Part shown: in pieces, positions 16,957-25,788 of the stretch
How the letters are laid out: each line of letters begins with the position of its first letter
How positions within the stretch are numbered: position 1 is the first letter of the stretch
Source: Micrococcales bacterium 72-143
GTDB lineage: Bacteria; Actinomycetota; Actinomycetes; Actinomycetales; Microbacteriaceae
NCBI GenBank assembly: GCA_001898835.1
Contig: MKVM01000005.1
Span: 992,001-1,056,000 of the forward strand
DNA: 64,000 nt
Direction of reading: 5' to 3'
The notes under the pieces: model-generated
The model's input: only the letters and a program-made list of their open reading frames with translations
The model's database searches: none
Told to the model about the DNA's origin: nothing
Made by a program: the position numbers and the translations under genes

Positions 16957-18003
16957 CTAGAGAGTCGCACCCGTGAGGTCGGGGATCACCATGGTCTTGA
17001 CCGCGGTCGGGTCCGTCTTCGTTCGCATGAGCGCCTCATCGACGGCGTCGAGGCCATAGCGGCCCGTCACGAGGTCACCGACCTGGACTCGGCCCGAGGA
17101 TATGAGCTGGATCGCGGTGGGCCAGGTGTTCACGTAACGGAACGTGCCGGTCAGCGTGATCTCGCGTTGCTGGATCATGGCGATCGGGACCTCGAGATCG
17201 AGATCGCCCATCCCGACGAGCACGGCTGCGCCGCCGGGGCGGATGGTCCCGAAAGCCTGCTGAACCGCTCTGGCGTTTCCCGACGCGTCGAGATAGACAT
17301 CGAAGTAGCGGTCGAACATGCGGAGGTCGTCCGCCGCCGGGTCGAGCGCACGTGTCGCGCCGTGCCGCGCGACGACCTCCCGGCGCACGCGCACAGGATC
17401 GCTGACCACGATCTCCGTAGCCCCGAACGCACGGGCGGCTTCAGCGCACATCACACCGATCGGACCGGCACCGGTGATGAGCACCCGAGACCCGGCCTTG
17501 ATGCCGGCCCGCCGGCAGGCGTGGACGGCGACCGACAGGGGCTCGACGAGCGCACCCTCCTCGTCGCTCATCGTGTCGGGAATCGGATAGGCGAAATCGT
17601 CGTCGATCACCACGTACTCCGCGAAGGATCCATCGGTCGGGTACGCACCGTACATCTGCATGTGAGGGCACAGATGCGACTGGCCGTGCTTGCAATACGA
17701 ACACCGCCGACATGGCCGCTGAGGGTCGATGGCGACCCGCTCACCGACCCTCGCGGCGTCGACGCCGTCCCCGACCGCCGCGATCCTGCCGGCGGTCTCG
17801 TGTCCGAGAACGATGGGGCCTTCGACCACGATGTCCCCGACATTACCGGTCTCGAAGAAGTGGGTGTCGGAGCCGCAACAGCCGACCGCGGTGACGCGGA
17901 CGAGCACCTGACCGGCACCGGGACGGGGTACGTCGCGGCGCTCCAGCCGGACGGTCTGCGGGGCGACGAGGACACTCGCCAGCATGGATGAAAGATCGGG
18001 CAC
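16957..18003 (-). CDS. Zinc-dependent medium-chain dehydrogenase (sorbitol/xylitol dehydrogenase type)
   Basis: 348 residues. Catalytic zinc ligands are seen in GCCGSD and GHETAG, and the structural zinc cluster is C-x2-C-x2-C-x7-C (CRRCSYCKHGQSHLC). The nucleotide-binding motif is GAGPIG. The FFETGNVGD and EPLSVAVHACRRAGI blocks match polyol dehydrogenases. It probably oxidises a sugar alcohol in the cytoplasm with NAD(P). It is the last gene of the minus-strand operon running from the ABC permease. Confidence 0.88.
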   Translation of the reverse strand: MPDLSSMLASVLVAPQTVRLERRDVPRPGAGQVLVRVTAVGCCGSDTHFFETGNVGDIVVEGPIVLGHETAGRIAAVGDGVDAARVGERVAIDPQRPCRRCSYCKHGQSHLCPHMQMYGAYPTDGSFAEYVVIDDDFAYPIPDTMSDEEGALVEPLSVAVHACRRAGIKAGSRVLITGAGPIGVMCAEAARAFGATEIVVSDPVRVRREVVARHGATRALDPAADDLRMFDRYFDVYLDASGNARAVQQAFGTIRPGGAAVLVGMGDLDLEVPIAMIQQREITLTGTFRYVNTWPTAIQLISSGRVQVGDLVTGRYGLDAVDEALMRTKTDPTAVKTMVIPDLTGATL

Positions 18004-18054
18004 TGCACTCTCCTTGGATTGGGTATCGACTTCTCGGCTGACCGCGCGGCGGCG

Positions 18055-18792
18055 TCAGTCTTCGACCTCGGTCAGCCACCAGCGGATCGAGATCACCTTC
18101 GGGTCGAGGCTGATCCGCTGCACCGCGGCCTCGAGGCCGCCGGTCGTCGCAGCGTCACTGCTCACCCCGGCGATCACCTTCATGCGCGACGCCTTCCCCG
18201 GTCGCACGTCGAGCGACCGCAGAACCAGTTCGCTGCGATCGATCGACTGCAGCATGAGCGCGCGCACGCGAGGCTCGTTCTTCTCCGTGGTCACCGCCTC
18301 GAAGGTGTAGTCGACGGGGGCGGGCTTGGCGTCGACGCCCGCCACACCCGCGTCTGCGCGGCTGTGGCGGCTGACCAGCCGGCTGATCGGTCGGAGGAAG
18401 GTGTTCGTGACCACGATCACCGCCGCGCCGATGACGGCGACGACGGTCATCCCGGCGCCGGCAAGCGAGCCCACCGCGGCCGCGCACCAGAGCGTGGCCG
18501 CCGTCGTGAGACCCCGGATGTTGAGCCCGTCCCTCAGGATGACTCCTGCTCCGAGGAAGCCGATGCCGGAGACGACCTGTGCGGCGACACGCGTCGGGTC
18601 CACCGTGTCCCGGGTGCCGAGACCGACCGCTCCGATGATCACGAAGAGCGCGGAGCCCACGGCGACGAGCGCGTTCGTGCGGATGCCCGCGGTTCGCAGT
18701 CGCCACTGGCGCTCGAGCCCGATCGCAGCTCCCAGCAACATCGCGAGGAGCAGGCGGGCGGCGAGATCCAGCAGAAGCGCGCCGTCAACCAT
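18055..18792 (-). CDS. MgtC/SapB-family membrane protein
   Basis: 245 residues. The family signature is present: LLLAMLLGAAIGLERQWRLRTAGIRTNALVAVGSALF, VAAQVVSGIGFLGAGVILRD and GLTTAATLWCAAAVGSLAGAG. Four or five membrane helices are followed by a soluble ACT-like C-terminal domain (about 150-245). MgtC proteins influence Mg2+ homeostasis and F-type ATPase. Its place between sugar-metabolism genes is unusual but colinear, with 21- and 51-nt gaps to its neighbours. Confidence 0.9.
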   Translation of the reverse strand: MVDGALLLDLAARLLLAMLLGAAIGLERQWRLRTAGIRTNALVAVGSALFVIIGAVGLGTRDTVDPTRVAAQVVSGIGFLGAGVILRDGLNIRGLTTAATLWCAAAVGSLAGAGMTVVAVIGAAVIVVTNTFLRPISRLVSRHSRADAGVAGVDAKPAPVDYTFEAVTTEKNEPRVRALMLQSIDRSELVLRSLDVRPGKASRMKVIAGVSSDAATTGGLEAAVQRISLDPKVISIRWWLTEVED

Positions 18793-18813
18793 GGCAGACC
18801 CCGGGAGGCATGG

Positions 18814-19734
18814 TCAGCGCAAGACCGATCGCGCCATGCGGGTCAGCGTGTGACGTCGCCCGCGCATGGCGATCGAGTAGGCGAGGATGCTCTCGGGCAC
18901 TGCCGCTCCTGCGTAGCCTGCGTCCCCCAGGTGATGGATGTCGGCGCCCGCCATCTTCGCGGCGAGGGCGAGTCGGCGCATCGTCGCCTCGTCGGCGCCC
19001 TCCTGCGAGGTGCCGACCGTCGTCATGCTGAGCAGCCCCCGTGCGCGCGCGTGCGCCACGATTCCGTGGACCATCTCGAGGGTGACGCCAGGCACCGTGC
19101 CCGGCGTCGGCACGAGCAGGATGTCGGCGCCGGCTTCGGCGAACCTCTCGATGTCGTCGACACTCAGCGCGGCCTTGCCGTCGAACACCCCCGCCGCATG
19201 CATGCGGCCCGCCGCCAGCGCCACGCGATCGCCGACGCCCGCCGAGATCGTCCGCAGCGCCTCGGCGATCTTCTCGTTGGAGACTCCGGCTCCCGGATTC
19301 CCGGTGAGCACGATCATGTCGGCGCCCAGTGCGATCGCGCGTTCGGCGTTCTCGAGGGTTGCCGTCCGTCCCGGCGGGATGCGATGAGGGTCGCCGGACA
19401 CCGGCGCGTATCGCTCGTCGGTCGGCTCGAGGTTGATCCCGACCGCCCTGCCCGTCAGCCGCTTGATCTCGCGGATGACGTCGCCCGGGGCGGTACCCTC
19501 CGGCAGCCCCTCCACGGACGGGGCGAGCACGTCGAAGAGGTTGAGGAGAATGATGTCCGCGCTCACCGACGCGACGAGTTCGGCGTTGCTGACCGAGACG
19601 AGCACAGGCTCGGTCGACACCGCGATCTCGCAGACCAGCGTGCGCCCCTCGCTCGCCCGGATGGCGTCGAGGAGTTCCGTCTTTCCGAACTCCGCGAGGT
19701 CGGAGGCGGAGCAGTCGAGCAGGCGGGGTGTCAT
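18814..19734 (-). CDS. Uncharacterised TIM-barrel-like protein of a sugar operon
   Basis: 306 residues. Alternating hydrophobic strands and GxG turns (ADMIVLTGNPGAGVSN, ADILLVPTPGTVPGVTLEM, GLLSMTTVGTSQEG, MAGADIHHLGDAGYAG) look like a (beta/alpha)8 barrel with a phosphate-binding end. I associate the pattern with an uncharacterised family (DUF7916) often found beside sugar uptake genes, without a known reaction. The start is ATG 19734, which overlaps the phosphoesterase stop (ATGA). No catalytic residue can be assigned with confidence. Confidence 0.65.
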   Translation of the reverse strand: MTPRLLDCSASDLAEFGKTELLDAIRASEGRTLVCEIAVSTEPVLVSVSNAELVASVSADIILLNLFDVLAPSVEGLPEGTAPGDVIREIKRLTGRAVGINLEPTDERYAPVSGDPHRIPPGRTATLENAERAIALGADMIVLTGNPGAGVSNEKIAEALRTISAGVGDRVALAAGRMHAAGVFDGKAALSVDDIERFAEAGADILLVPTPGTVPGVTLEMVHGIVAHARARGLLSMTTVGTSQEGADEATMRRLALAAKMAGADIHHLGDAGYAGAAVPESILAYSIAMRGRRHTLTRMARSVLR

Positions 19735-20639
19735 ACGGGGTCCTTCGTGATCGTGTTGGGTGGGGTCCACACGCCCGCGCGTTCACGGGCGGAACCGGTG
19801 GAGAACTCGGGGTCGTCGCGGGCGTCGGAGAGTCCGCTCTCCCAGAACGTCTGGGGGCCGTCGACGTCGACCGTCTGGTAGCGCCACTCGGCGCCATCCC
19901 AGTCGTAGACGCGCAGGGCCGCGGCACCGGGCCCGAGCCCCCCGGCGGTGAACTGCATGCACCCGGCCCCGATGGGCGCCATCGAGGTGAGGTGAACATG
20001 ACCGCACAGGTACGCGATGACGGCCGGATGCGAGAGCACATCGGCGAGGCGGTCGACGACGCCATCGATGTACCCGCGTGCGCCGAACGGCTCGGAGCCG
20101 GAGATCGTCCGTGGCGAGACGACCGGATAGTGGCCGGCGACGACGACGGGACCGTGTGCCTCGCCGATCTCCCGCGCCAGTCGGTCGATCGCGCCGTCCG
20201 GGTCGCCCTCTCGGACTGCGATGCCCAGCACCGTGAGCCCGTCGATCCGGGCTTTCGTCACGGGGTCCCCGCCGAAGGCGGTCGCATAGCCGGTGGAGGC
20301 GAACGGCACGTCCTCGTAGCGCTCCATCACCGGAGACTCGCGCTCTCGGGCGGTGTTCGAACCGAGGTCGTGGTTGCCGGGAACGGCAACCCAGGGAACG
20401 CCGAGCGCATCAAGCCACTCCAACGCGAGCGCGAAGTCGTCGGGCGCGCTCGATCCGCGATCGGTGAGATCGCCCGTTGCGACGACGAGATCCGGCGCCA
20501 GCCCCGACACGACGCCGCGCAGTCGCTGCACGCGCGCGAAGAGCCCCGGGTAGTGCTCCGTGCCGTCGCGCTCGAGATGCAGGTCCGAGACGTGGACGAT
20601 CCGCGTGGCGCGACGACCATCGTCGGTTCTGCGGTCCAT
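19731..20639 (-). CDS. Calcineurin-like metallophosphoesterase
   Basis: 302 residues. All five metal-binding blocks are visible in order: HVSDLHLE (about 15-22), TGDLTDRG, PGNHD, AGHYPV and CGHVH. It should be a di-metal phosphodiesterase or phosphatase, close to the cyclic-nucleotide/3',5'-cAMP phosphodiesterase branch, though a sugar-phosphate or phosphoglycerol diester substrate would suit the operon. No signal peptide, so cytoplasmic. It follows the binding-protein gene after a 96-bp gap that contains a strong hairpin. Confidence 0.88.
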   Translation of the reverse strand: MDRRTDDGRRATRIVHVSDLHLERDGTEHYPGLFARVQRLRGVVSGLAPDLVVATGDLTDRGSSAPDDFALALEWLDALGVPWVAVPGNHDLGSNTARERESPVMERYEDVPFASTGYATAFGGDPVTKARIDGLTVLGIAVREGDPDGAIDRLAREIGEAHGPVVVAGHYPVVSPRTISGSEPFGARGYIDGVVDRLADVLSHPAVIAYLCGHVHLTSMAPIGAGCMQFTAGGLGPGAAALRVYDWDGAEWRYQTVDVDGPQTFWESGLSDARDDPEFSTGSARERAGVWTPPNTITKDPV

Positions 20640-20690
20640 GGCACCCTGCCTTCCGGTCGTGACGTGGCGATCTAGCGCGTCGGAGCGAGA

Positions 20691-20727
20691 CGCGAGGTCG
20701 GGCGTCCCTGTGGAACCCGACCCCGCG
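20691..20727 (-). terminator. Strong hairpin downstream of the binding-protein gene
   Basis: A 12-bp stem (CGCGGGGTCGGG against CCCGACCTCGCG on the minus strand, one G-U pair) with a 13-nt loop, no U-tract. It lies between the lipoprotein and phosphoesterase genes. Probably a partial terminator or mRNA-stabilising hairpin that lets the binding protein be made in excess. Confidence 0.6.
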
Positions 20728-20735
20728 TGATTCGC

Positions 20736-21983
20736 TCAGCCGGCGACGGCTGCGTCCTGGATCGCGGTGAGCACCTGCTTCACGTCGGCACCGGGCACGA
20801 CCGCGAGGCCGATGTCCGACTTCAGCCGCGCGTTCGCCGCGGCCCACCCGGGCTGGTTCGGGTAGAACCGCGCACTGTTCAGCAGGTCGACGTCGTCCTG
20901 CGTCAACCCCAGGTCGGGGTCGGCGAGCGAGACCGCGAGGGCCGACTGCGTGAGCGGGAACAGACCCTCCGTCTTCGCGATGGCAGCGTACTGATCGGCC
21001 GCGTAGAACCGTCCGAGGAGTTCCTGGACGAGCTTCTGGTTGCCCGGCTTCTTGAACGCCATGAGGTTGTCCTGGATCCCGAGGATCGACGGCTTCGCGC
21101 CGTTGTTGGTCGGATGAGTCGTCGCCTCGACCTTGAGGCCGGCATCCCTGACGGGGTCCATGAAACCGGGGACGTTGCCGAGCGGCGCGTACACCATCGC
21201 AGCCTTGCCCTGCGCGAAGAGCGGCCAGGTGCCGTCACCGGTGTTCGTCTGGCCGGGGTTCGGCTGCGTGCATCCGGCCGCCGCCAGGTCCTGGAGGTAC
21301 TGGAAGGTGTCGACGTTGGTGTCGCTGTCGATGGTCCACTGGCCATCCTCGTAGAGCTCGCCGCCTCCGGCGAAGACCCAGGCCGCGGCGGTACCGGTGC
21401 CGCCCGTGGCACCGAGGGAGAGCGCGTAGGTCGCGACGTCACCGGGGAGCTTCTTGACGGCGTCGCACGCCGCGAGCAGCTCATCGAAGGTGGTCGGCAC
21501 CTCGACACCGGCCTGCTCGAGCAGATCGACGTTGTAGTACATGACGTTGGCGCTCGCGATGAACGGGATGCCGTAGAGCTCGCCGTCCATCTCCCCGTTC
21601 GCCTTGAAGGCGGGAAGGAGGTCGTCGATGACGTCCTTCGAGAGCACCTCGTCGGCCCGGTAGAGCAGTCCCGCGCTGGCGTAGTCCTGGTAGTTGGTGA
21701 TGTTGAGGATGTCCGGATACTGCTTGGTCTGGATGAGGGTGTTGACCGTCGGGTTGAGGTTGCCCCAGTCGAGAACCTGGAGGTCCACCTTCACGTCGGG
21801 GTACTGCTTGTTGAAATCGGCGATGATCTCCTTCCAGTACCCCTCCGTCCCGGTGGAGTACTGGGCGACGACGATCGAGATCTCTTCCGCGGTGCCCGCC
21901 GAGGTGTCCGGCTCGGCGGTGCAGCCGGCCAGTACCAATGTGGCCGCGCCGATACCTGCGAGTGCAGCGGTGGTGCGCTTCAT
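20736..21983 (-). CDS. ABC transporter sugar-binding lipoprotein
   Basis: 415 residues. A lipoprotein signal with lipobox L-A-G-C gives the lipidated Cys21. The rest is a typical family-1 extracellular solute-binding protein (YWKEIIADFNKQYPDVKVDLQV, YPDILNITNYQDYASAGLL, YGIPFIASANVMYYN, FAQGKAAMVY). It captures a sugar or oligosaccharide outside the membrane for the fused permease encoded upstream. No ATPase gene is nearby, so a shared MsiK-type ATPase is probably used, as is usual in actinobacteria. Confidence 0.92.
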   Translation of the reverse strand: MKRTTAALAGIGAATLVLAGCTAEPDTSAGTAEEISIVVAQYSTGTEGYWKEIIADFNKQYPDVKVDLQVLDWGNLNPTVNTLIQTKQYPDILNITNYQDYASAGLLYRADEVLSKDVIDDLLPAFKANGEMDGELYGIPFIASANVMYYNVDLLEQAGVEVPTTFDELLAACDAVKKLPGDVATYALSLGATGGTGTAAAWVFAGGGELYEDGQWTIDSDTNVDTFQYLQDLAAAGCTQPNPGQTNTGDGTWPLFAQGKAAMVYAPLGNVPGFMDPVRDAGLKVEATTHPTNNGAKPSILGIQDNLMAFKKPGNQKLVQELLGRFYAADQYAAIAKTEGLFPLTQSALAVSLADPDLGLTQDDVDLLNSARFYPNQPGWAAANARLKSDIGLAVVPGADVKQVLTAIQDAAVAG

Positions 21984-22021
21984 CTTGGCTTCTTTCTGTG
22001 TGTTGGGTGTTCAGGGACGAG

Positions 22022-23872
22022 TTACTTGAGGGAGCCCGCGGTGAGTCCGCCGACCAGGCGGCGCTCGATGAGGGCGAAGAGGATCACGGCGGGGATGATC
22101 GCCATGAGTGACGCGGCGAAGAGGTACTGATAGTTGGTCTCGAACACTCCGACGAACTTCTGGATGCCGACCGTGAGCACCACGCGGTTCTGCGCCGGAT
22201 CGTTGAAGACGGTGAGGGCGAGCATGAACTCGTTCCATACCCCGATGAAGCTGAAGATCGCCACCGTGACCAGGCCACCGCCGATGAGCGGCAGGACGAC
22301 CCGGATGAGCACCCCGAACCTGCCGAGTCCGTCGAGTCTCGCCGCTTCGTCGAGTTCGACGGGGACGGCCGAGATGTTCGCGAAGAGGATCCACACCGCG
22401 AACGCGAGGTTGAAGGAGGTGTCGATGACGATGATGAACCAGTACTCGCCGATCGCGTCGAGCAGCAGCGCCTCCTGGTAGAGGCCGATGATGAGCGCGA
22501 TGCCCGGGAACATCTGGGTGACCAGGATGAGTCCGAGGAACGCCGTGCGGCCGCGGAAGCGGAGTCGCGATGCGGCGTATGCGGCGGGGATGGCGACGAG
22601 GAGGATGAGCGCCGTCGATGCGAGCGCGACCGTGAGGCTGACGCGGAAGTAGTCGGCGAGCGGGATCTTCGTGAAGACGTCCACGTAGTTCGACCACCTC
22701 CACTCCCCCGGCAGGTAGGTCGCGGGCATCGACCACAGCTCGTTCGTCGTCTTGAGCGAGGCGAGGAACATGACCAGGTACGGCGCCAGGAAGAACGCGC
22801 CGAGGAACAGCGCGACGACGTTCCCGGCGGGACCCGCCGCCCGGCGCGCGAGGGGCGCGATGAACTGGCGGAGAGGTCGCAGCGTCCGTCCGATCCGGAG
22901 GCCGGCCCGCACCAGAAGGTCGTCGACGACGCCCACCACGTCGCGGATCCGCGATGCGACGGGCGTGCTGGGCGCGTCGCTCTCGGTCGGCTGGGCGACG
23001 CGCAGGTAGACGAGGATCAGCGCGACCAGGAAGATGACGTTGAGCACGCCCAGCGCCGCCGCCTCGCTCGTGTCCAGCTGGGTGACGAAGGCGATCTTGT
23101 ACATCCAGGTGATGGTCGTGTCGGCGAAGTTGCCGGCGCCCGCACCGGTGATCACCCAGATCACCGTGAAGGCGTTGAACACATGGAGCAGGTTCAGCAC
23201 CATTGCCACGAAGATCGTCGAGCGGATCGCCGGGAGCTTCACCCGCCACCAGATGGCCCAGCTGCTCGCGCCGTCGACGCGTGCAGCTTCCACGAGCTCG
23301 TTCGGGACGGTCATGAGCCCGCCCAGGAGCACGAAGGAGGTGAAGGGGATCGAGGTGATGATGCCGACCACCATCACCGCGCCGAACGCGGTGGTCGGGT
23401 CGCGGAACCAATCGGGGTAGCCGTCGATGAGCCCGAGGTCGTTCAGCACGCGGTTGAGCATTCCGGAGCGACCCTCGAGGATGAACCGCCAGACGAGGCT
23501 CGTCATGACGAGCGCCGCGGCCCACGGGACGATGAGCGCGAACCGCAGGACCCGCCGGCCCCAGCCGCGTCCGCTCAGCAGCGCCGCGATCGCGATCGAG
23601 CACACCATCGTGACCGCGACGACCACGACCAACCACGTGCCGGTGTTGAGGATGATGTGCCCGAACATGGGCTCGCGGAATAGGCGAACGTAGTTGTCGA
23701 AGCCCGCGAATCCGGTGATCTGGCCGATGCGGTTCACGCCCACGAAGGAGAGGTAGACCGCATAGCCGGCCGGGAACGCGATGACCCCGAGGACCAGGAT
23801 GATCGTCGGCGCGATCCACGGCACCGGCGCGAGTGCGTCGCGGAGGCGTCCGGTGGGGCGGCGAGTGGTCAT
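22022..23872 (-). CDS. Fused MalF-MalG-type ABC sugar permease (two permeases in one chain)
   Basis: 616 residues, twice the usual length. The N-terminal half (about 1-300) is a MalF/UgpA-like permease with the EAA loop EAARVDGASSWAIWWRVKLP. A charged linker of about 50 residues follows. The C-terminal half (about 350-616) is a MalG/UgpE-like permease with its own EAA loop DEAARLDGLGRFGVLIRVVLP. There is no stop codon or frame break between the halves. The protein would supply both membrane subunits of the importer. A DasR-like operator lies just before its ATG. Confidence 0.9.
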   Translation of the reverse strand: MTTRRPTGRLRDALAPVPWIAPTIILVLGVIAFPAGYAVYLSFVGVNRIGQITGFAGFDNYVRLFREPMFGHIILNTGTWLVVVVAVTMVCSIAIAALLSGRGWGRRVLRFALIVPWAAALVMTSLVWRFILEGRSGMLNRVLNDLGLIDGYPDWFRDPTTAFGAVMVVGIITSIPFTSFVLLGGLMTVPNELVEAARVDGASSWAIWWRVKLPAIRSTIFVAMVLNLLHVFNAFTVIWVITGAGAGNFADTTITWMYKIAFVTQLDTSEAAALGVLNVIFLVALILVYLRVAQPTESDAPSTPVASRIRDVVGVVDDLLVRAGLRIGRTLRPLRQFIAPLARRAAGPAGNVVALFLGAFFLAPYLVMFLASLKTTNELWSMPATYLPGEWRWSNYVDVFTKIPLADYFRVSLTVALASTALILLVAIPAAYAASRLRFRGRTAFLGLILVTQMFPGIALIIGLYQEALLLDAIGEYWFIIVIDTSFNLAFAVWILFANISAVPVELDEAARLDGLGRFGVLIRVVLPLIGGGLVTVAIFSFIGVWNEFMLALTVFNDPAQNRVVLTVGIQKFVGVFETNYQYLFAASLMAIIPAVILFALIERRLVGGLTAGSLK

Positions 23873-23878
23873 GGATTT

Positions 23879-23898
23879 ATACTGGTACTAGCCAGTAT
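23879..23898. promoter_or_regulatory. GntR (DasR-like) operator upstream of the permease operon
   Basis: ATACTGG-N6-CCAGTAT, 7 bp upstream of the permease ATG, between the divergent permease and GntR genes. It closely resembles the DasR-responsive element (ACTGGTCTAGACCAGT), and a near copy lies at 27452-27471. Binding by the adjacent GntR protein is inferred. Confidence 0.75.
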
Positions 23899-23967
23899 TG
23901 AATGTCAACTCTCCGCGTGTGAACGCTTCGTAGACTGACCTCGACTCCGTCGAAAAGCGAGGACAGC

Positions 23968-24756
23968 ATGGCTCGCAGCCAGAACCGCCCCGATGTCACC
24001 GAGCGCCTCCGGCTCGTCAGTTCCACGCGCCCGAAGGGCGAGCAGGTCTACGAGCACCTCGTCGCGCTGGCGGCCGACCTCCCGTCGGGCGCGATGCTGC
24101 CGTCTGAGCGGGTGCTCGCCGAACGGTTCGGTGTCTCTCGTCCCACCGTCCGCACCCAGGTCGACGAGCTCGTCCGTCAGGGGCTGGCGACGCGCGTGAT
24201 CGGCAGCGGCACCTTCGCGGCGGAGCCACGCCTCCCCATCGCACCGACGCTCCCCTCGTTCTCCCGCGAGATCCGCGCGCTCGGCATGACACCTGGCGCA
24301 CGGCTCATCAGCGCGAACACGCGCCCCGCGAGCGAGGTCGAGGCGGCAAGCCTCGGCGTCGCCGGCGGGAGCCCCATCCTGGAACTCGTCCGCTTGCGAA
24401 CGGCCGACGCGACGCCGATGTCCCTGGAGCACACGAGATACTCACTCATCCGCTACCCGGGCCTCGACTCGGCGCCCCTGGATCAGGGGTCCATGCGCGA
24501 CCACCTCAACGACATCTACGGCTCCGGCGGGACCCAGGCGGAGCGACGCTTCACCATCGCGTCGATCGACGAGCGATCGGCGGTGCTGCTCCACGTGCCC
24601 CCGGGTTCCCCGGTGTTCCGCGCCGAAGTCACCATCCGCGACCCGGATGACAGCGTCGTCGAGGTCGGTACGGCACTGCTCCGCGCCGACCGCTACGAGA
24701 TCCGGATGCACGTCGATACGCTCGCGGGTCGCGCGGTGACTCCGCGAGTCGGCTGA
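23968..24756 (+). CDS. GntR-family regulator with UTRA domain (HutC/DasR subfamily)
   Basis: 262 residues. A GntR winged helix (about 22-90; GEQVYEHLVALAADLPSGAMLPSERVLAERFGVSRPTVRTQVDELVRQGL) is followed by a UTRA effector domain (LELVRLRTADATPMSLEHTRYSL). UTRA domains bind sugar phosphates such as glucosamine-6-P. It is divergent from the sugar-uptake operon and near nagB, and its likely operators are DasR-like. Together this points to an amino-sugar-responsive repressor of this locus. Confidence 0.9.
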   Translation: MARSQNRPDVTERLRLVSSTRPKGEQVYEHLVALAADLPSGAMLPSERVLAERFGVSRPTVRTQVDELVRQGLATRVIGSGTFAAEPRLPIAPTLPSFSREIRALGMTPGARLISANTRPASEVEAASLGVAGGSPILELVRLRTADATPMSLEHTRYSLIRYPGLDSAPLDQGSMRDHLNDIYGSGGTQAERRFTIASIDERSAVLLHVPPGSPVFRAEVTIRDPDDSVVEVGTALLRADRYEIRMHVDTLAGRAVTPRVG

Positions 24757-24775
24757 CCTCGCCTCACGCCCTCGC

Positions 24776-25777
24776 TCAGATCGGCTCGGCGACGACGACG
24801 ACCGGCTCGCTCCGCGCCCGCGCTGCCCACTCGAGGCCCCGCGCGGCTCGGCGCGGCTCGGCATCCTCGGAGGGCGCGAAGCGCCGCCAATGCATCTGCC
24901 GCGATGACCGCAGGCGCAGCACGGCGCCTCCCGCATGCACGCCGGGTGGCGTCCAGGCCACGACGAGCATGCGCCCCGCCCCGAGAGCCCACCCCAGTAC
25001 CTTGTACCCCCGGGGAACGCTCGCCGTGAGGCGAGCGTCGGGGCCCGCGGAATCCTCTCGAACCGAGCCGCGTGCGAGGGCATTGAACCGGCTGATGGCG
25101 TGAAATCCCGGGGTCGGCTCCCACCCCGTGGGCGAGCTGACCAGCAGGCCGTCAGCCGCGACGAGCGGCCAGTGCGGGGTCGCCGCCTCGGGGTGATGCA
25201 TCGCATGGTCGAGATCGGTCAACCACCGACGCAGCGTCGCCGCACCGGATGTGCGCCAGAGCTCGGCCCGATCGCTCGGCGCGTCGCCCATGGGCATGTC
25301 GATGAAGCTGCGGTGCAGCCGATCGGCGGCCACCGGGATCTGCAGCGCGTCGCTGCTCGCGAACTCGAGGCGGACGAGCGCGTCGCCGTGGCGGGCAGCC
25401 GCGCGGACGCGGCGGCGGGCGTGCGACTCGCTGTCCCCCGGCCTCGTGACGATGCCGATGACGCTGACCCCCTGTCCGGTCAAGGCCGCCATCGCCGCGG
25501 CCTGCTGTCCGCTGCCGGGGACGAGCACATCGCGAACCACGCGCGTGCCCAGCATCGCGACCGCGCGAGCGAGACCGGTGGGGACGAAGCTCTCGAGCAG
25601 GTGCGACGCGGTATGGATATCGACCGGCAAGGTGCGATCGATGGCCTGGACCGGATGAAGGTCGACCGGCATCGGCTCCCCCGCCCCCGCGAGGGCGGCC
25701 ACGCCGACCACCCCCATCGTCCCGCCCAGGAAGGTGCGGCGCGTGAACTCCAGACGGCGGTGGTGACGGATCCCCAT
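24776..25777 (-). CDS. Tat-exported protein of unknown function
   Basis: 333 residues. The N-terminus has a twin-arginine signal (FTRRTFLGGTMGVVGVAALAGAG), so the folded protein is probably exported by Tat. The mature part has a Rossmann- or barrel-like first half (VRDVLVPGSGQQAAAMAAL..GVSVIGIVTRPGDSE) and a C-terminal beta-rich part (LGWALGAGRMLVVAWTPPGV). No catalytic family is recognised. The order suggests cotranscription with the tail-fibre-like gene (11-nt gap) and control by the same operator. The product may act on a surface polysaccharide. Confidence 0.6.
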   Translation of the reverse strand: MGIRHHRRLEFTRRTFLGGTMGVVGVAALAGAGEPMPVDLHPVQAIDRTLPVDIHTASHLLESFVPTGLARAVAMLGTRVVRDVLVPGSGQQAAAMAALTGQGVSVIGIVTRPGDSESHARRRVRAAARHGDALVRLEFASSDALQIPVAADRLHRSFIDMPMGDAPSDRAELWRTSGAATLRRWLTDLDHAMHHPEAATPHWPLVAADGLLVSSPTGWEPTPGFHAISRFNALARGSVREDSAGPDARLTASVPRGYKVLGWALGAGRMLVVAWTPPGVHAGGAVLRLRSSRQMHWRRFAPSEDAEPRRAARGLEWAARARSEPVVVVAEPI

Positions 25778-25788
25778 GAGCAGGCCTC

